Positions 10,886-20,723 of a stretch of DNA of 64,000 bases are shown one piece after another. Numbering within the stretch: position 1 is the first letter of the stretch; each line of letters opens with the position of its first letter. This DNA is from Anolis sagrei (Eukaryota > Chordata > Lepidosauria > Squamata > Anolidae). A program made the translations under genes and the position numbers. The stretch lies in contig NC_090022.1 in the NCBI RefSeq assembly GCF_037176765.1, positions 182,307,117 to 182,371,116 on the forward strand. Reading direction: 5' to 3'. The notes under the pieces are model-generated. The model was given only the letters and a program-made list of their open reading frames with translations. It made no database searches and had not been told where the DNA came from.

Positions 10886-11380
10886 ATGTAGGTGAACTAT
10901 AATTCCTATAAATCAAGGTGAATTCCCACTCCCCCCCCCCAAGTCCTGCTGCATTTTGTGCAGATCATGGGGGTTCTGTGTGCCAAGTGAGGTCCAGAGT
11001 CATTGTTGGTGGGGTCCAGAGTGCTCTTTGATTGCAGGTAAACTATACATCCCAGTATCTACAACCACAAAATATCCAGGCCAATTCCCCTCCAAACTCA
11101 CCAGTATTCAAATTTGGGAATATCAGGTATGCATGTCAAGTTTGGATTCACAGTGCACTCTGGATGCAGGTGAACTACAACTCTTCCAGTGTTTTTTTCT
11201 TGGTCATGGGGTTTTTGTTTGCCAAGTTAGTTCCAGGTCCATTGTTGGTCGAGTCCAGAGTGCTCTTTGATTGCATGTGATCTATAAATCCCAGAACCTA
11301 CAGCTATAAATCTAAATGTATTGTTGGTCATGGGGGTTATATGTGCAAAATGTGCTCCAGGTCCATTGTCAATGGGGGTT
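10873..11380 (+). repeat. Old, degenerate copy of the shared hAT/Helitron module
   Basis: Recurring phrases CTGGATGTAGGTGAACTA, CTTTGATTGCAGGTAAACTA and GTCATGGGGGTTCTGTGTGC show at least three tandem-like repeats of the module, clearly more diverged than in the Helitron at 8937. No ends are identifiable. Confidence 0.65.
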
Positions 11381-11447
11381 CAAAGCAGATATTATAGGAT
11401 TTTCTGCCTTGATATCCTTGGTTATATGGCTGTGCGGAAGAGCCCTT
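11376..11447. mobile_element. MITE-1, arm
   Basis: GCAGATATTATAGGATTTTC then CTGCCTTGATATCC, ending GTGCGGAAGAGCCC. One terminal arm of MITE-1. Confidence 0.75.
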
Positions 11448-11566
11448 AATCCTAGGATCTGACCTCAGGTTTTCTGCTTTAAACTGGATTATATGAATCT
11501 GTATTGCCAGATAATCTGGGATAAACAGAAAACCTGAGACCAGATCCTCAGATATACAGCCTGTCT

Positions 11567-12150
11567 GGGGTCCTTCCACATAGCCCTATATCCCAGAATC
11601 TCTCTTAGGCAATCCCTCGTTTCCGAGTAGGATTGTCTTCCAAGATCAGTGTCTTGGCGGTGGGTCCGGAGGTGGCTGTGGAGCCCTATTCTTGACCTAC
11701 ATCTTCTCCCGCAGTGAGGACATCGGTTTTCAGGTGGAAGGCGGTCCCGGTCAGGGTTGGCTTGACACGCCTTCCTCTTGGCATGTTTCTCTCTTTTGCC
11801 CTCCATTTGTGCCTTTTCAAATTCTACACCACTGTTGGTCACAGCTGACCTCCAACTGGAGTGATCAAGGGCCAGAGATTCCCAGTGCCTATCTCTTTTC
11901 TGTTTTCCATTCTTGAGTTCGGAGTAGAGCAACTGCTTTGGGAGACGGTGGTCGAACATCCAGACAACGTGGCCAGTCCAGCGAAGTTGATGGCGGAGGA
12001 CCATTGCTTCAATGCTGGTGGTCTTTGCTTCTTCCAGCACACTGACATTTGTCCGCTTGTCTTCCCAGAATATCAAGGCAGGAAATCCCACATTATCTGC
12101 TTTGAACTGGGTTATGTGTCCAGTGACATATATTCCAGCTCAAAGCAGAT
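11567..12150. mobile_element. MITE-1 copy split by a LINE insertion
   Basis: The MITE text GTCCTTCCACATAGCCCTA...TCCCAGAAT is interrupted at 11599 and resumes at 12064 with CCCAGAATATCAAGGCAG. It continues through TTATCTGCTTTGAACTGGG to about 12150. Confidence 0.85.
11600..12063 (-). mobile_element. LINE family B, 5'-truncated, inserted in MITE-1
   Basis: The insert is flanked by the 8-bp duplication CCCAGAAT (11592-11599 and 12064-12071). The minus strand encodes a reverse-transcriptase tail: WEDKRTNVSVLEEAKTTSIE, HQLRWTGHVV and LPKQLLYSELKNG. It ends in a C2H2-like finger, CPHCGRRC...HSHLRTH. The frame is broken in the middle. The same family sits at 47546-48702. I do not commit to a clade. 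Confidence 0.9.
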
Positions 12151-12210
12151 GACTCTGAGACTAGGGTTCAAATCTCTGCTTGGCCATTGAAACCCACTGG
12201 GTACCCTTAG

Positions 12211-12400
12211 AGCCCTTCCACAGTCCTAAATCCCAGAATATCAAGGCAGGAAATCCCACATTTTCTTACTCAACCCAGTTCATATTGTGGGATTTTCTGC
12301 CTTGATATTGCCATACTGCCACATATTCCAGTTCAAAGCAGATAATGTGGGATTTTCTGCCTTGATATTCTGGGATATAGGGCTGTGTGGAAGGGCCCAA
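12211..12400. mobile_element. MITE-1, near-complete copy
   Basis: It starts AGCCCTTCCACAGTCC and ends GGCTGTGTGGAAGGGCCC. The two arms are reverse complements of each other (TCCCAGAATATCAAGGCAG against CTGCCTTGATATTCTGGGA). Confidence 0.85.
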
Positions 12401-12429
12401 AGCCATATAACCTATAATTTTAGGGCAAA

Positions 12430-12571
12430 AAATCATAGAACCAGAGTTGGAAGAGACCTCATGGGCCATCCAGTCCAAGCCCCTGTCAAGAAGCAGGAAT
12501 ATTGCATTCAAATCACCCCTGACAGATGGCCATCCAGCCTCTGTTTAAAAGCTTCCAAAGAAGGAGCCTCC
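12430..12571 (-). mobile_element. CR1 LINE 3'-end fragment
   Basis: ATCATAGAACCAGAGTTGG, GAAGAGACCTCATGGGCC and the CTCTGTTTAAAAGCTTCC text are the CR1 3'UTR in reverse. It interrupts another MITE-1 copy that continues at 12572. Confidence 0.85.
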
Positions 12572-12830
12572 ACAATATCTGCTTTGAACTAGGTTATCTG
12601 AGTCCATACTGTCATATATTCCATTTCAAAGCGGATGTGGTATTTTCTGCCTTAATATTCTGGGATATAGGGCTGTGTGGAAGGGCCCAAAGCCATATAT
12701 CCTAAATATTTAAGGCAAACAATCCCACAATATCTGCTCTGAACTAGGTTAGCTGAGTCCATACTGCCATATATTCCAGTTCAAAGCAGATAATGTGGGA
12801 TTTTATTCAGTGGTGTGGAAGGGCCCTCAG
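12572..12830. mobile_element. Two further MITE-1 copies, abutting the GNA13 promoter
   Basis: Copies end at about 12690 and 12827 with GTGTGGAAGGGCCC. Each has the ATCTGC...TTGAACTAGGTTA arm and the ATTCCAGTTCAAAGCAGATA counter-arm. The second ends about 80 bp before the first NRF1-like site of the promoter. Confidence 0.8.
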
Positions 12831-12894
12831 AAGCCACTTCCCAAATGCAAAGGAGCCCTGCCTATAAAGAAGAGCGGGAACGCTCCTCGTAAAA

Positions 12895-13214
12895 AGACCA
12901 AACCACTTTGCGCATGCGCCAATAAAGACTCCGCTGAGTTGGGGCTGGGCGAGCGCGGGGAAGTGGAATAGGGCGGGCGGGGCCACGACGACGCGAGTCC
13001 AAGGATCAACGTGCTCCGCGCGCCGCCAAGCGCAGCTCTTAATTGGGCAGCCGTCACGTGACGCCGAGCGGAGGAAGGAAGGAGGGCGAGGGAGGAGGAG
13101 GAGGAGGGTGTGTGTGTGTGGAGGGGGAGAGAGCGAGCGCGAGAGAGCGCGGTGCGCAGGCGCAGAGCGGCCCGGGCCGCGGCGGCCGCTCCCTGGTTGG
13201 CAGTGCTCGCTAAG
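12895..13214 (+). promoter_or_regulatory. GNA13: GNA13 CpG-island promoter and 5'UTR
   Basis: This is a GC- and CpG-rich block directly upstream of the GNA13 start codon, sharply unlike the AT-rich, repeat-filled flanks. Recognisable motifs are a perfect NRF1-type palindrome GCGCATGCGC (12910-12919) overlapping a CCAAT (12919-12923), the ten-base palindrome GTCACGTGAC (13053-13062, E-box of USF/TFEB type) and a second NRF1-like site TGCGCAGGCGCA (13153-13164). No TATA box is seen, so dispersed initiation typical of housekeeping CpG promoters is expected. The island continues through exon 1 to about 13560. The transcription start cannot be placed from sequence alone. Confidence 0.8.
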
Positions 13215-13221
13215 ATGGCGG
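13212..13221 (+). promoter_or_regulatory. YY1/TISU-like element across the GNA13 start codon
   Basis: AAGATGGCGG spans the initiator ATG. It matches the core of both the YY1 motif and the TISU translation-initiator element (consensus SAASATGGCGGC), with the outermost bases differing. In TISU genes this sequence couples transcription and start-codon choice in very short 5'UTRs. Whether the 5'UTR is short here is unknown. Confidence 0.5.
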
Positions 13222-13497
13222 ATTTCCTGCCATCGCGGTCCTCGCTGTCGGTGTGCTTCCCGAGCTGCCTGCTGAACAGCAGCGAGGCCGAGCAGCAGCG
13301 CAAGTCCAAAGAGATCGACAAGTGCCTCTACCGCGAGAAGACCTACGTCAAGAGGCTGGTCAAGATCCTGCTGCTGGGCGCCGGCGAGAGCGGCAAGAGC
13401 ACCTTCCTCAAGCAGATGCGCATCATCCACGGAGAGGACTGGGACCGCTCCGCGCGCGAGGACTTCCGCGCCACCATCTACAGCAACGTCCTCAAGG
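13215..13497 (+). CDS. GNA13: GNA13 coding exon 1 (G protein subunit alpha-13, residues 1-95)
   Basis: GNA13 is the alpha subunit of the heterotrimeric G13 protein. It binds GTP after receptor activation and stimulates RhoGEFs at the plasma membrane, driving Rho signalling. This exon encodes 94 codons plus one base. The N-terminus MADFLPSRS matches GNA13 rather than GNA12. Cys14 and Cys18, the known palmitoylation sites, are both present, and the P-loop GAGESGKST sits at residues 55-63. The start is ATG 13215 with a good Kozak context (A at -3, G at +4). The frame stays open upstream but has no other ATG. Donor GTGAGG follows 13497 (phase 1). The four exons together give 377 codons, equal to the human protein as I recall it. 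Residues such as Ser10, Ser17 and Tyr39 differ from human, and all lie outside the nucleotide-binding motifs. Confidence 0.98.
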
Positions 13498-13716
13498 GTG
13501 AGGGGGGCCTTCCTTGGGAGAAGGAGAGGGAGGGAGGGAAGGCCGCAGGCGGAGGCTGAAGGAGCAAGCTAGGCCTCAGGCGCAGGGAGGCGCTCAGGAG
13601 GAGGCCCAGGCCTCTCCTCCTTCGAGAAGGCCAAGCAGGTGGGAGGAGGAGCAGGAAAGGCCTCCTGAGGCGTCAAGGGGAAGTGGCGCCAGGAATCATA
13701 ATCATCATCATCATCA

Positions 13717-14679
13717 TCTATATATAAACAAAAATATAATGTTCGTTTTGTGGCATTAACAGAACTCAAAAACCAGTGGCCGAATTGACACCACATTTGG
13801 ACAGCATACACCTAACAACCCAACGTATGTCCTTCACTCAAAACTTTTTGATTTTGTCATTTGGGAGTTGTAGTTCTTGGGATTTATAGTTCAACAACAA
13901 TCAAAGAGCATTCTGAACTCCACCAAAGGTGACACACAGGACTCCCATGACCCAACAGAAAACACTAGAAGGGTTTGGTGGGCATTGACCTTGAGTTTGG
14001 AAGTTGTAGTTCACCTACATCCAGAGAGCACTGTGGACTCAAACAATGATGGATCTGGACCAAACTTGGCACAAATATTCCATATGCCCAACTAATGAAC
14101 ACAGATGGATTTTGGGGGAAATAGACCTCAACATTTGGGAGTTGTAGTTACTGGGATTTATAGTTCACCTACAGTCAAAGAGCATTCAGAACCCCACAAA
14201 TGACAGAATTGGGGCAAACTTCCCACGCAGAATCCCCATGACCAACCAAAATACTTAGGGCCATCCAGTCCAACTCTCTTCACCAGGGCAAGAAAATCTA
14301 ATCAAAGCCCTCCTGACAGCCATCCAGCCATAGAAAGATAGATCTATATGATTCACACACAGAGAGATATAATATCATAGATTTGAAAGGGACCCTTAAA
14401 GAAGGACAACGATTTTATTTATTTACTTACTTAGTTCATTTATATACAGCTTCTCTCAGCCCTTAGGTGACTCAAAGCAGTTAACAACAGCAATTTCAAC
14501 GATATGTTGCATGTTCCAGAGTAGGCAAACCAGACACTCTCCACATCCCCACTGACAAAGAAACCACAAGAAATACTGTTTACCCACAAGCAGAAAGAAA
14601 TTGCATAGATTAGAAACCATTACTTTATTTTCCAGATCACCAGACTGCGCCACAGGAACGCATGGCAGGGAACGGCTAG
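13717..14679 (+). mobile_element. Helitron in GNA13 intron 1, with complete ends
   Basis: Starts TCTATATATAAACAAAAAT after an A (in an ATC microsatellite) and ends CTAG before a T (14680), with hairpin GCGCCACAGGAACGCATGGC upstream. Colinear with the Helitron at 7955-8921: 5' leader, shared module, CR1-derived 3' part. It carries its own later insertion at 14414-14496. Confidence 0.88.
14414..14496 (-). mobile_element. Tiny LINE 3'-end insertion inside the Helitron
   Basis: 83 bp starting with the (TTTA)n tail of an L2-like LINE in reverse, flanked by CAACGAT at 14407-14413 and 14497-14503. The Helitron at 7955 lacks it, reading straight through AAGGACAATGATATGTTGC, so the insertion site is exact. 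Confidence 0.85.
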
Positions 14680-14680
14680 T

Positions 14681-15395
14681 AATAATAATAATAATAATTG
14701 TATTTCTTACCCACCTCTCCTCATGGCTCGAGGTGGACTACCAAACCATTAAAATACACAAACACCAGAAAAACTCTACAAATACACGCGCACTAAAGCA
14801 TACCTCCATAAAAGTTATGTACCAAAATGTATCTCTAGGAAATAGAAGCAGGAAAATTGCATTCAAAGCACTCCCGACAGATGGCCACCCAGCCTCTGTT
14901 TAAAAGCTTCCAAAGAAAGAGCCTCAACCACACTCCGGGGCAGAGAGTTCCACTGCTGAACAGTGCTCACAGTCAGGAAGTTCTTCCTAAATACACATTT
15001 AAATATTCATATTAAAACAGACAAAACAGAGATCAAAATGCATCTTTGTATTTAAAGACTTTCTGGGTGGGCCTGCAGGAAGAGACAGGTCTTCACTTGT
15101 GTTTTAAATTCCGACAGCTGATTTAACTGTCAGAGCTCTACCTGCAGGTCACTCCACAGCCTTGGGGTGGGCAATGGAAAGGTCCTCTGGGTGACGGTTA
15201 CTGGTTCTGGCTGGTTGGACCAGGCGCCCTGCAGAAGTCCGAAGTGTGTGGGGCGTATACAGGGTAATATGCACATTCCTAGATGTTCCCGTAACCAGTC
15301 TGGCTGCTGTATTTTGAACCAGTTGGAGTTTCCGAACTTGGTATAGGGGTAGCACATTGCAGAAGTCCAACCTTGAGGTTCCCAGTACATGCACT
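14681..15395 (-). mobile_element. L2-like LINE fragment
   Basis: Tail (ATT)n at 14681-14698. The minus strand shows TSRLDFCNVLPLYQV and KLQLVQNTAARLVTG, the RT C-terminal text also seen at 49310. A CR1 piece (14842-14990) interrupts it. The frame is broken. Confidence 0.78.
14842..14990 (-). mobile_element. CR1 3'-end fragment nested in the L2-like LINE
   Basis: AAGCAGGAAAATTGCATTC, CTCTGTTTAAAAGCTTCC and CAGTCAGGAAGTTCTTCC are CR1 3'-region text in reverse. AAATA occurs at both borders, a possible short duplication. Confidence 0.75.
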
Positions 15396-15399
15396 ACCA

Positions 15400-15545
15400 T
15401 CTGTTGTTGTTGTTGTTCATTCGTTCAGTCGTCTCCGACTCTATCTGTAGGACCTCCAAATCTAGGAAGGGCATAGCTGGCAGATCGGTTGAAGCTGATA
15501 GTATGCACTCATGACCATTTGCATCTACCTTGGCTGACATTTGGA
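15400..15545 (-). mobile_element. BovB-tailed repeat fragment
   Basis: (TTG)n then TTCATTCGTTCAGTCGTC and TCCGACTCT form the BovB 3' terminus in reverse. The rest is not recognisable, so it may be a truncated BovB or a SINE with a BovB tail. Confidence 0.5.
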
Positions 15546-15599
15546 GAGACAGATCCTGAAGTACTCCCAAGCTTCTGTAGGCCTCTTTGCCTATTCCTT

Positions 15600-16070
15600 C
15601 TAAAGGTATAACTTCCAGGATTCCATTTCACTACTTTGAATGCAGTTTGAACCGACGTAGCTGCATGCTGTGGAACACTGGAAGTTTTGTAGAATTTAGC
15701 TCTCTGTGCCAGTGTTTCTCAATCTGTGGATCCCCAGATGTTTTGACCTTCAACTCCCAGAAATCCCAACAGCTGGTAAACTGGCTGGGATTTCTGGGAA
15801 TTGTAGGCCAAAACATCTGGGGACCCAGAGATTGAGAACCACTGTTCTGTGCCATCAACCCTTAATGCACTTTGAGCCCACTTGAATTGTCACGGCTCCA
15901 TACTATGGAACCCTGGAAGTTGTAGTTTTCAAAGGTTTTTTTTTTTAGCCTACGCTTAGTGCACTTTGGCACCACTTGAAGTGCCATGGCTTAGTGCTAC
16001 AGAATCATGGAGCCATAGCAGTTCACTAGCACTCTTTTCTGCCAAAGAGTTCTGGGAGCCTCACCTGTAT
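15600..16070. mobile_element. MITE-2 remnants split by a hAT MITE
   Basis: The texts TTTGAATGCAGTTTGAACC (15634) and CCACTTGAATTGTCACGGC (15878) flank the hAT MITE at 15710-15844. A second, older arm lies at about 15955-16070 (CCACTTGAAGTGCCATGGC). Confidence 0.6.
15710..15844. mobile_element. hAT MITE with target duplication
   Basis: 135 bp, ends CAGTGTTTCTCAATCT and AGATTGAGAACCACTG, palindromic core TCCCAGAAATCCCAACAGC. Flanks CTCTGTGC and TTCTGTGC agree at 7 of 8 positions. Confidence 0.92.
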
Positions 16071-16227
16071 CCCAGGGAAAGGGATCCTTGACTTTTTTAA
16101 AGCTGAAAGGTTGGTTCACTATCCCACAAAACTTTAGTTTGAAAAAAACACAAATGACTTCCGATGCACACTGCACATATTCTGTTTGTAGTGCAAAAAC
16201 AAACAAATAAATATAAATTAAAAAACT

Positions 16228-16968
16228 TCTATTATTAACATATTATACCTCGATTTATCTCCCCAAAAGGGACTCGAAGCAGCTTGACATGAAAGTATTA
16301 GTATATAATTTAAAATATACAAAAAATGCAAGCATTAAAATAGAATTAAATGCATACAGCACTAAAGCAATTCACAATTAAAAACCATCAAAACAGTTAA
16401 AAACCACAGCACCCCCTGAATTGATCTTAAACACCTTCATCTTTAAAAGCCTATCTGAATACAAAAGGTTTTGGCCTGCTGCCGGAAGGACAGCAGGGAG
16501 GCGGCCATTCTGGCCTCCCTGGGCAAGGAGTTCCAGAATCATGGAGCAGCCACTGTGAAGGCCCTCTTTCTTGTTCCCATAAACCAAGCTTGAGATGGAG
16601 GTGGGACTGAGAGAAGGGCTGCTCCTGAAGATCTCAGGGCCCGTACAGGTTTGTACAAGGGAATGCAGTCAGCCAAATAGCCTGGACCTGAACAGTCTAT
16701 GGCTTTCAAGGTCATAACCAGCACTTTGAATTGTGCCTGGCAGCAAGTGGAGCTGCACCAACAGGAGGGTTGTTTGCTCCCTGTAGCCAGCCACAGTGAG
16801 CAACCTGGCTGCAGCTCTTTGGACCAGCTGAAGTTTCTGAGCACTCTTCAGAAGCAGCTTCATGTAGAGGGTGTTACAGTAATCCAGACAGGATGTAACT
16901 AAGGCATGTGCCACTGTGGCCAAATCTGGCTTCTCAAGGAACGGGTGCAGTTGGTGCACAAATTGTAA
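16228..16968 (-). mobile_element. L2-like LINE fragment
   Basis: The minus strand encodes DLATVAHALVTSCLDYCNTL and KLQLVQRAAARLLTV near 16830-16930. The + strand 3'UTR-like end begins at about 16228 (TTATTAACATATTATACC). 5'-truncated, frame broken. Confidence 0.8.
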
Positions 16969-17149
16969 TTAATTGTACAGTTTTCAGCAATATAAACTTA
17001 CCAGTATTTCAATGAGATGTGTGGGCCTGCTTTTGGCTGATGAGAAAGTTGAGTCAATGAGGATTGTTGTTGTCTGCCTTCAAGTTTAGGGCGGGGGCCA
17101 GGCAGATGGCTTTGGAGGGCCGTTTCCGGAGCAGGCCTTAGTTTGGGGA

Positions 17150-18020
17150 CTCCTGGTGTATATCGTTGAGCCATGGCAGTTCAAGTGGTGTCAGTCTGCA
17201 TTCCTTCTACCTACCGACATCTCTGCCGTTTACAGTTCATACAGTTTGATGTCACCAATTGTACTGCCATGGCTCAATGCGATGGAATCCTGGGATCTGT
17301 CATTTTACAAAGCCTTCTAATCCAAAGAGTGGCGGTGCCTAACAAACCACCGTTCTCAGGATCCCATAGCATTGAACCATGGCACTTAAAAGTAGGTCAA
17401 ACTGCATGCATTATACAGTGTAAAAACAGGCAGATGAAGGGTCTAAGTTTCAGTGGCGTGGATAGAAATTTAGTGTATTGGCAGTTCCCTCACTAGTGAC
17501 GCTTGACATTTATCCCACCCTTGCTGATCAAACTAGAAACATCCAGGGGTACATCAGTCCTGCAGAATGAATGCAGTTTGACTCCACCTTAGCTTCCATG
17601 GCTCAATGCTATGGAATCAGGGGGTAGTAATTGGACAAAATTATCTGCCAAAGAGAGCAAATGCCTCATGAAACTACAGCTCATAGGATCCCATAGCACT
17701 GAGCCTTGTCCTAATTCTGCAATGTAGGTGCACCTTTTGTTCCTTCCAGAGTCCTGTCTCCTTCCCCCTTCTGTGGCAGTGAGGAGACTGGAGGAAGGCT
17801 TGGGCATTCAGAAGTTGCATCCACAGTGTTTGATACCACTTTAACTCATGGCTCAGTGCTATGGAAACCCAGGACTTTTACTTGGGTGAGGCAGTAGCAG
17901 TCTTTGGCAGGGAGGGCAAAAGTGCTTGTAAAAATACAACTCACATGATCCCATAGCATTGAGCTTTGGCTTATAAAGTATGGAAGAACTGCATAACTCT
18001 AGATGTACACAAAGTGTTAG
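17150..18020. mobile_element. Cluster of MITE-2 copies
   Basis: At least three near-complete palindromic copies (about 17220-17425, 17543-17745, 17818-18012) plus a half copy (17150-17215). Each has the arm CATGGCTCAATGCTATGG-A and the counter-arm CCCATAGCATTGAGCC. The arms differ by many substitutions, so the copies are old. Confidence 0.78.
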
Positions 18021-18138
18021 TTTTGTGGACATAAGTGTTTCTTTTATGCATGTTTGGGAAGTGGGTGTTAACCCCTGGAGGTGTACTGGAGGGTTAGTGC
18101 AACCATTATTTACAATGTTGAACACTGTAGTTTGTATA

Positions 18139-18404
18139 CAGGTTGAGTCTTCCTTATCTAAAATGTTTAGGACCACACGTTTTGGGGATTTTGGGTGAAT
18201 TTGGAATACCTGCATTTGGATATATGTATATAACAAGCCACCTTGTACATGGGACCAAAGTCTAACTGCAAAATGTATGAATCCTTCATAAACAGTATAT
18301 CCCCAAAGCCCGCAAGGAATTTTATTCTTTTATTAAAAAAAATAATTTGGACAATTCTGAATTTGGGGGTATTTTGAAATTATGGATAAGGAATGCGAAA
18401 CCTG
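18139..18404. mobile_element. Tc1/mariner-type non-autonomous element
   Basis: 266 bp, ends CAGGTTGAGTCTTCCTTATC and GATAAGGAATGCGAAACCTG, with TA at 18137-18138 and 18405-18406. A second, more eroded copy lies at 22690-22947. No transposase is present. Confidence 0.8.
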
Positions 18405-18762
18405 TATGCAGTAGTCTTAGCAGTAACGTACTGGGTTGTGTTGTGGGATCATCTGGGAAAGCCGTGGAGTGCAGGAGAAGAAAATGCATAAGTTTATGAA
18501 GGGTGGTTCTGTGATCAGAAAAAAAGTATGTGGGGCTACAAGGAACTAAGTTGAGGAGGCTGGCAGTGCATTGGAGGGAAGATTGGAAATCTCAACACTG
18601 AGGTTTGATCCTAGAGTTTGTACTTCATGCTTTGAAAATTTGGTAAAGCATGACTGTTAGTGGCTCATTGTTTATGTGATGAGGAGTTGAAAGGCTCAAG
18701 GTGAAGGGGGTTGAACTTATTGTAGAGCCTATAACAGAGTGGAACTGTTTCTAGTTTAGTCC

Positions 18763-18980
18763 AGGGGTGCACCTACATGTCAACTGAATGTAGTTTGTCA
18801 CCACTTTAACTGCTATGGCCAAATGCTATGGAATCCTGGGAGTTGTCCTTTGGTGGGGCACCAGCAGTCTTTGGTAGAGAAGGCTGAAGACCCTCTAGAA
18901 CGACATCTCTCACAACATTAAGCCGCAACAGTTAAAGTAGTGTCAAACAGCATATTTCTACAGTGTAGATGTAACCCAGG
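18763..18980. mobile_element. MITE-2, near-complete copy
   Basis: Opens GGGGTGCACCTACATGTC and closes CTACAGTGTAGATGTAACCC. The core has GCTATGGAATCCTGGGAGTT and TCTTTGGTAGAGAAGGC. Confidence 0.85.
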
Positions 18981-19524
18981 CAGAAATTGCAAAGGTGTGT
19001 CCTGATAACCAGGGACAACTGAAGATTAAAGAACTGTAAGAATATATTGGACGTGTTATACATTTTTAGTGGTCTGGAAATATACCGAGTCCTTTCTCAA
19101 TTAATATTCCTATACCTTGTTTAGTGTGCTTTTGGGCCATCTTTTGACAAGGAAACAAGCATTCTAAATGGCTCTGTGATAGACACTTCTGTGGTTAACG
19201 TTCAGCCTCCCTCCCCCCTCTCATACATACACACCTTAAAAATACTTGAGTTTGGCTTGAGTTCCAACTAGTGACATATTATGGTACAGTCTTAGATTAC
19301 AGTTTAAACCTGTTCAATCTTGTTTTCCGTTCTCATTTCTTTACAACATGCTCTGTTTTTGTACCTGTTCTGGCAAGTAAATTTGTGTGAGTTGTAACTG
19401 TCCTGTGTCAAGTAATAAATACAGAATGTAGTTTTATAATTAATGGTCTATTATAGATTTATAATTAATGGGATATTCAAGTTGAAAATGTATCTTGAAC
19501 ATCTACTAAAGCATTATGTATACC

Positions 19525-19745
19525 TAAAGGCACCAGATCCTGTCTTAGCTTGGAAGGTAAGCAGGATCAGCCCTGGTTAGTACCTGGATGGGAGATTGCC
19601 AGTGAATACCAGGCACTGCATGCTATATTTCAAGGAAAGGAACTGGCAGAACCCCCCATGAGTATTTTTTGCCTAAGAACACCCAATTTGTGTAGTCACC
19701 CTAAGTCAACAGGCAACTTCACTCAAACATGCATCATATATTTCT
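19525..19745 (+). mobile_element. 5S rRNA-derived SINE
   Basis: 19528-19625 follows the 3' two-thirds of 5S rRNA, including its internal promoter: A-box-like AAGGTAAGCAGGATCA and C-box-like GGTTAGTACCTGGATGGGAG. A tail with TTTTTTGCCTAAGAACACCC and CACCCTAAGTCAACAGGC follows. That tail matches 51172-51228. It is a SINE, not a working 5S gene: the 5' third of 5S is missing. Confidence 0.85.
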
Positions 19746-20723
19746 GTGGTAAGAAGAGGTTTGTTCTCCATTTCCCAGGCAGCCAGACTTGTGAAATCCC
19801 CTTGTCATCTATAAATATTCAAATATCATGAGATGGCATGCTGAATATGAAGTTTAGGTTTTTTTCTTTTTCTGGTTTCTGAGTCTATTGTCATATTCAG
19901 TTTATAGAAAACTATTCATGGTAATGACATATTAAGATTTGTTTTGCAAAGAAAGAGCAGTCATCTGGGCTGCTCTTTCAAATTGATACAGTTTATAGTA
20001 TACTTTTTAAAATTTTCAAATTGATACAGTTTATAGTATACCTTTTAAAAACATGTTTATATATTTTCCAAATGGCAATTCCGTCATGCTGTTTTACAAG
20101 TTTTAAACCTAAAATTGTCACAATCACACATTTTATGTTAAGAACAAATAAGTTCAGACGTTACGAGAGTAGCAACATTTTAGAATATTCAGACTCCAAA
20201 TTAATAAACATAGCAGGTAAAACAAATTGGTCAAACTTATTTTTCCATATGTAGCAAAATGTAAGCCTTAGATCCAGATTTAGGGCTATTTGAGTAGACT
20301 AAGATAAATCTCCATCTCATGTAAAGTATTACATATGTTAATTTGTAACTAATTTTTGTAATCCAATACAGTTTGAGCAAAAACGTAGAAAGGATGCACG
20401 GTGAACTGACCTCTTTCTATTATTATTGATTTGTTTTAACTGTTGCTAAATGTGACTTTCATGTTAACTGTTCCAAAAGAGTTGTAATTTTAAATATTAA
20501 TACCCTGTTCTGGCATCTGCTTTAAGCATATTTAGAATAGATGTTCTCCAAGTCAAAACCATTGCATATCTAGTAGAAAGTAGTGGGGGCTATTAATTAA
20601 GCTCATCTTTACATGCGTTTAATCTGGTGTGAGGATCGGATAATGGGATAGAGCTCAGTTAGTACAATGGGGCTGTCCAGTTGTAATTTGGCTGGCTCCA
20701 TCTACTACATTATTCTTATAGAA

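Noticed and set aside
13110-13214. N-terminal extension of GNA13 upstream of ATG 13215
   Set aside because: The frame is open but has no upstream ATG and lies in the GC-rich 5'UTR. The known GNA13 N-terminus begins at 13215.
19525-19745. A functional 5S rRNA gene
   Set aside because: The first third of 5S is missing, there are several changes, and a SINE tail follows.
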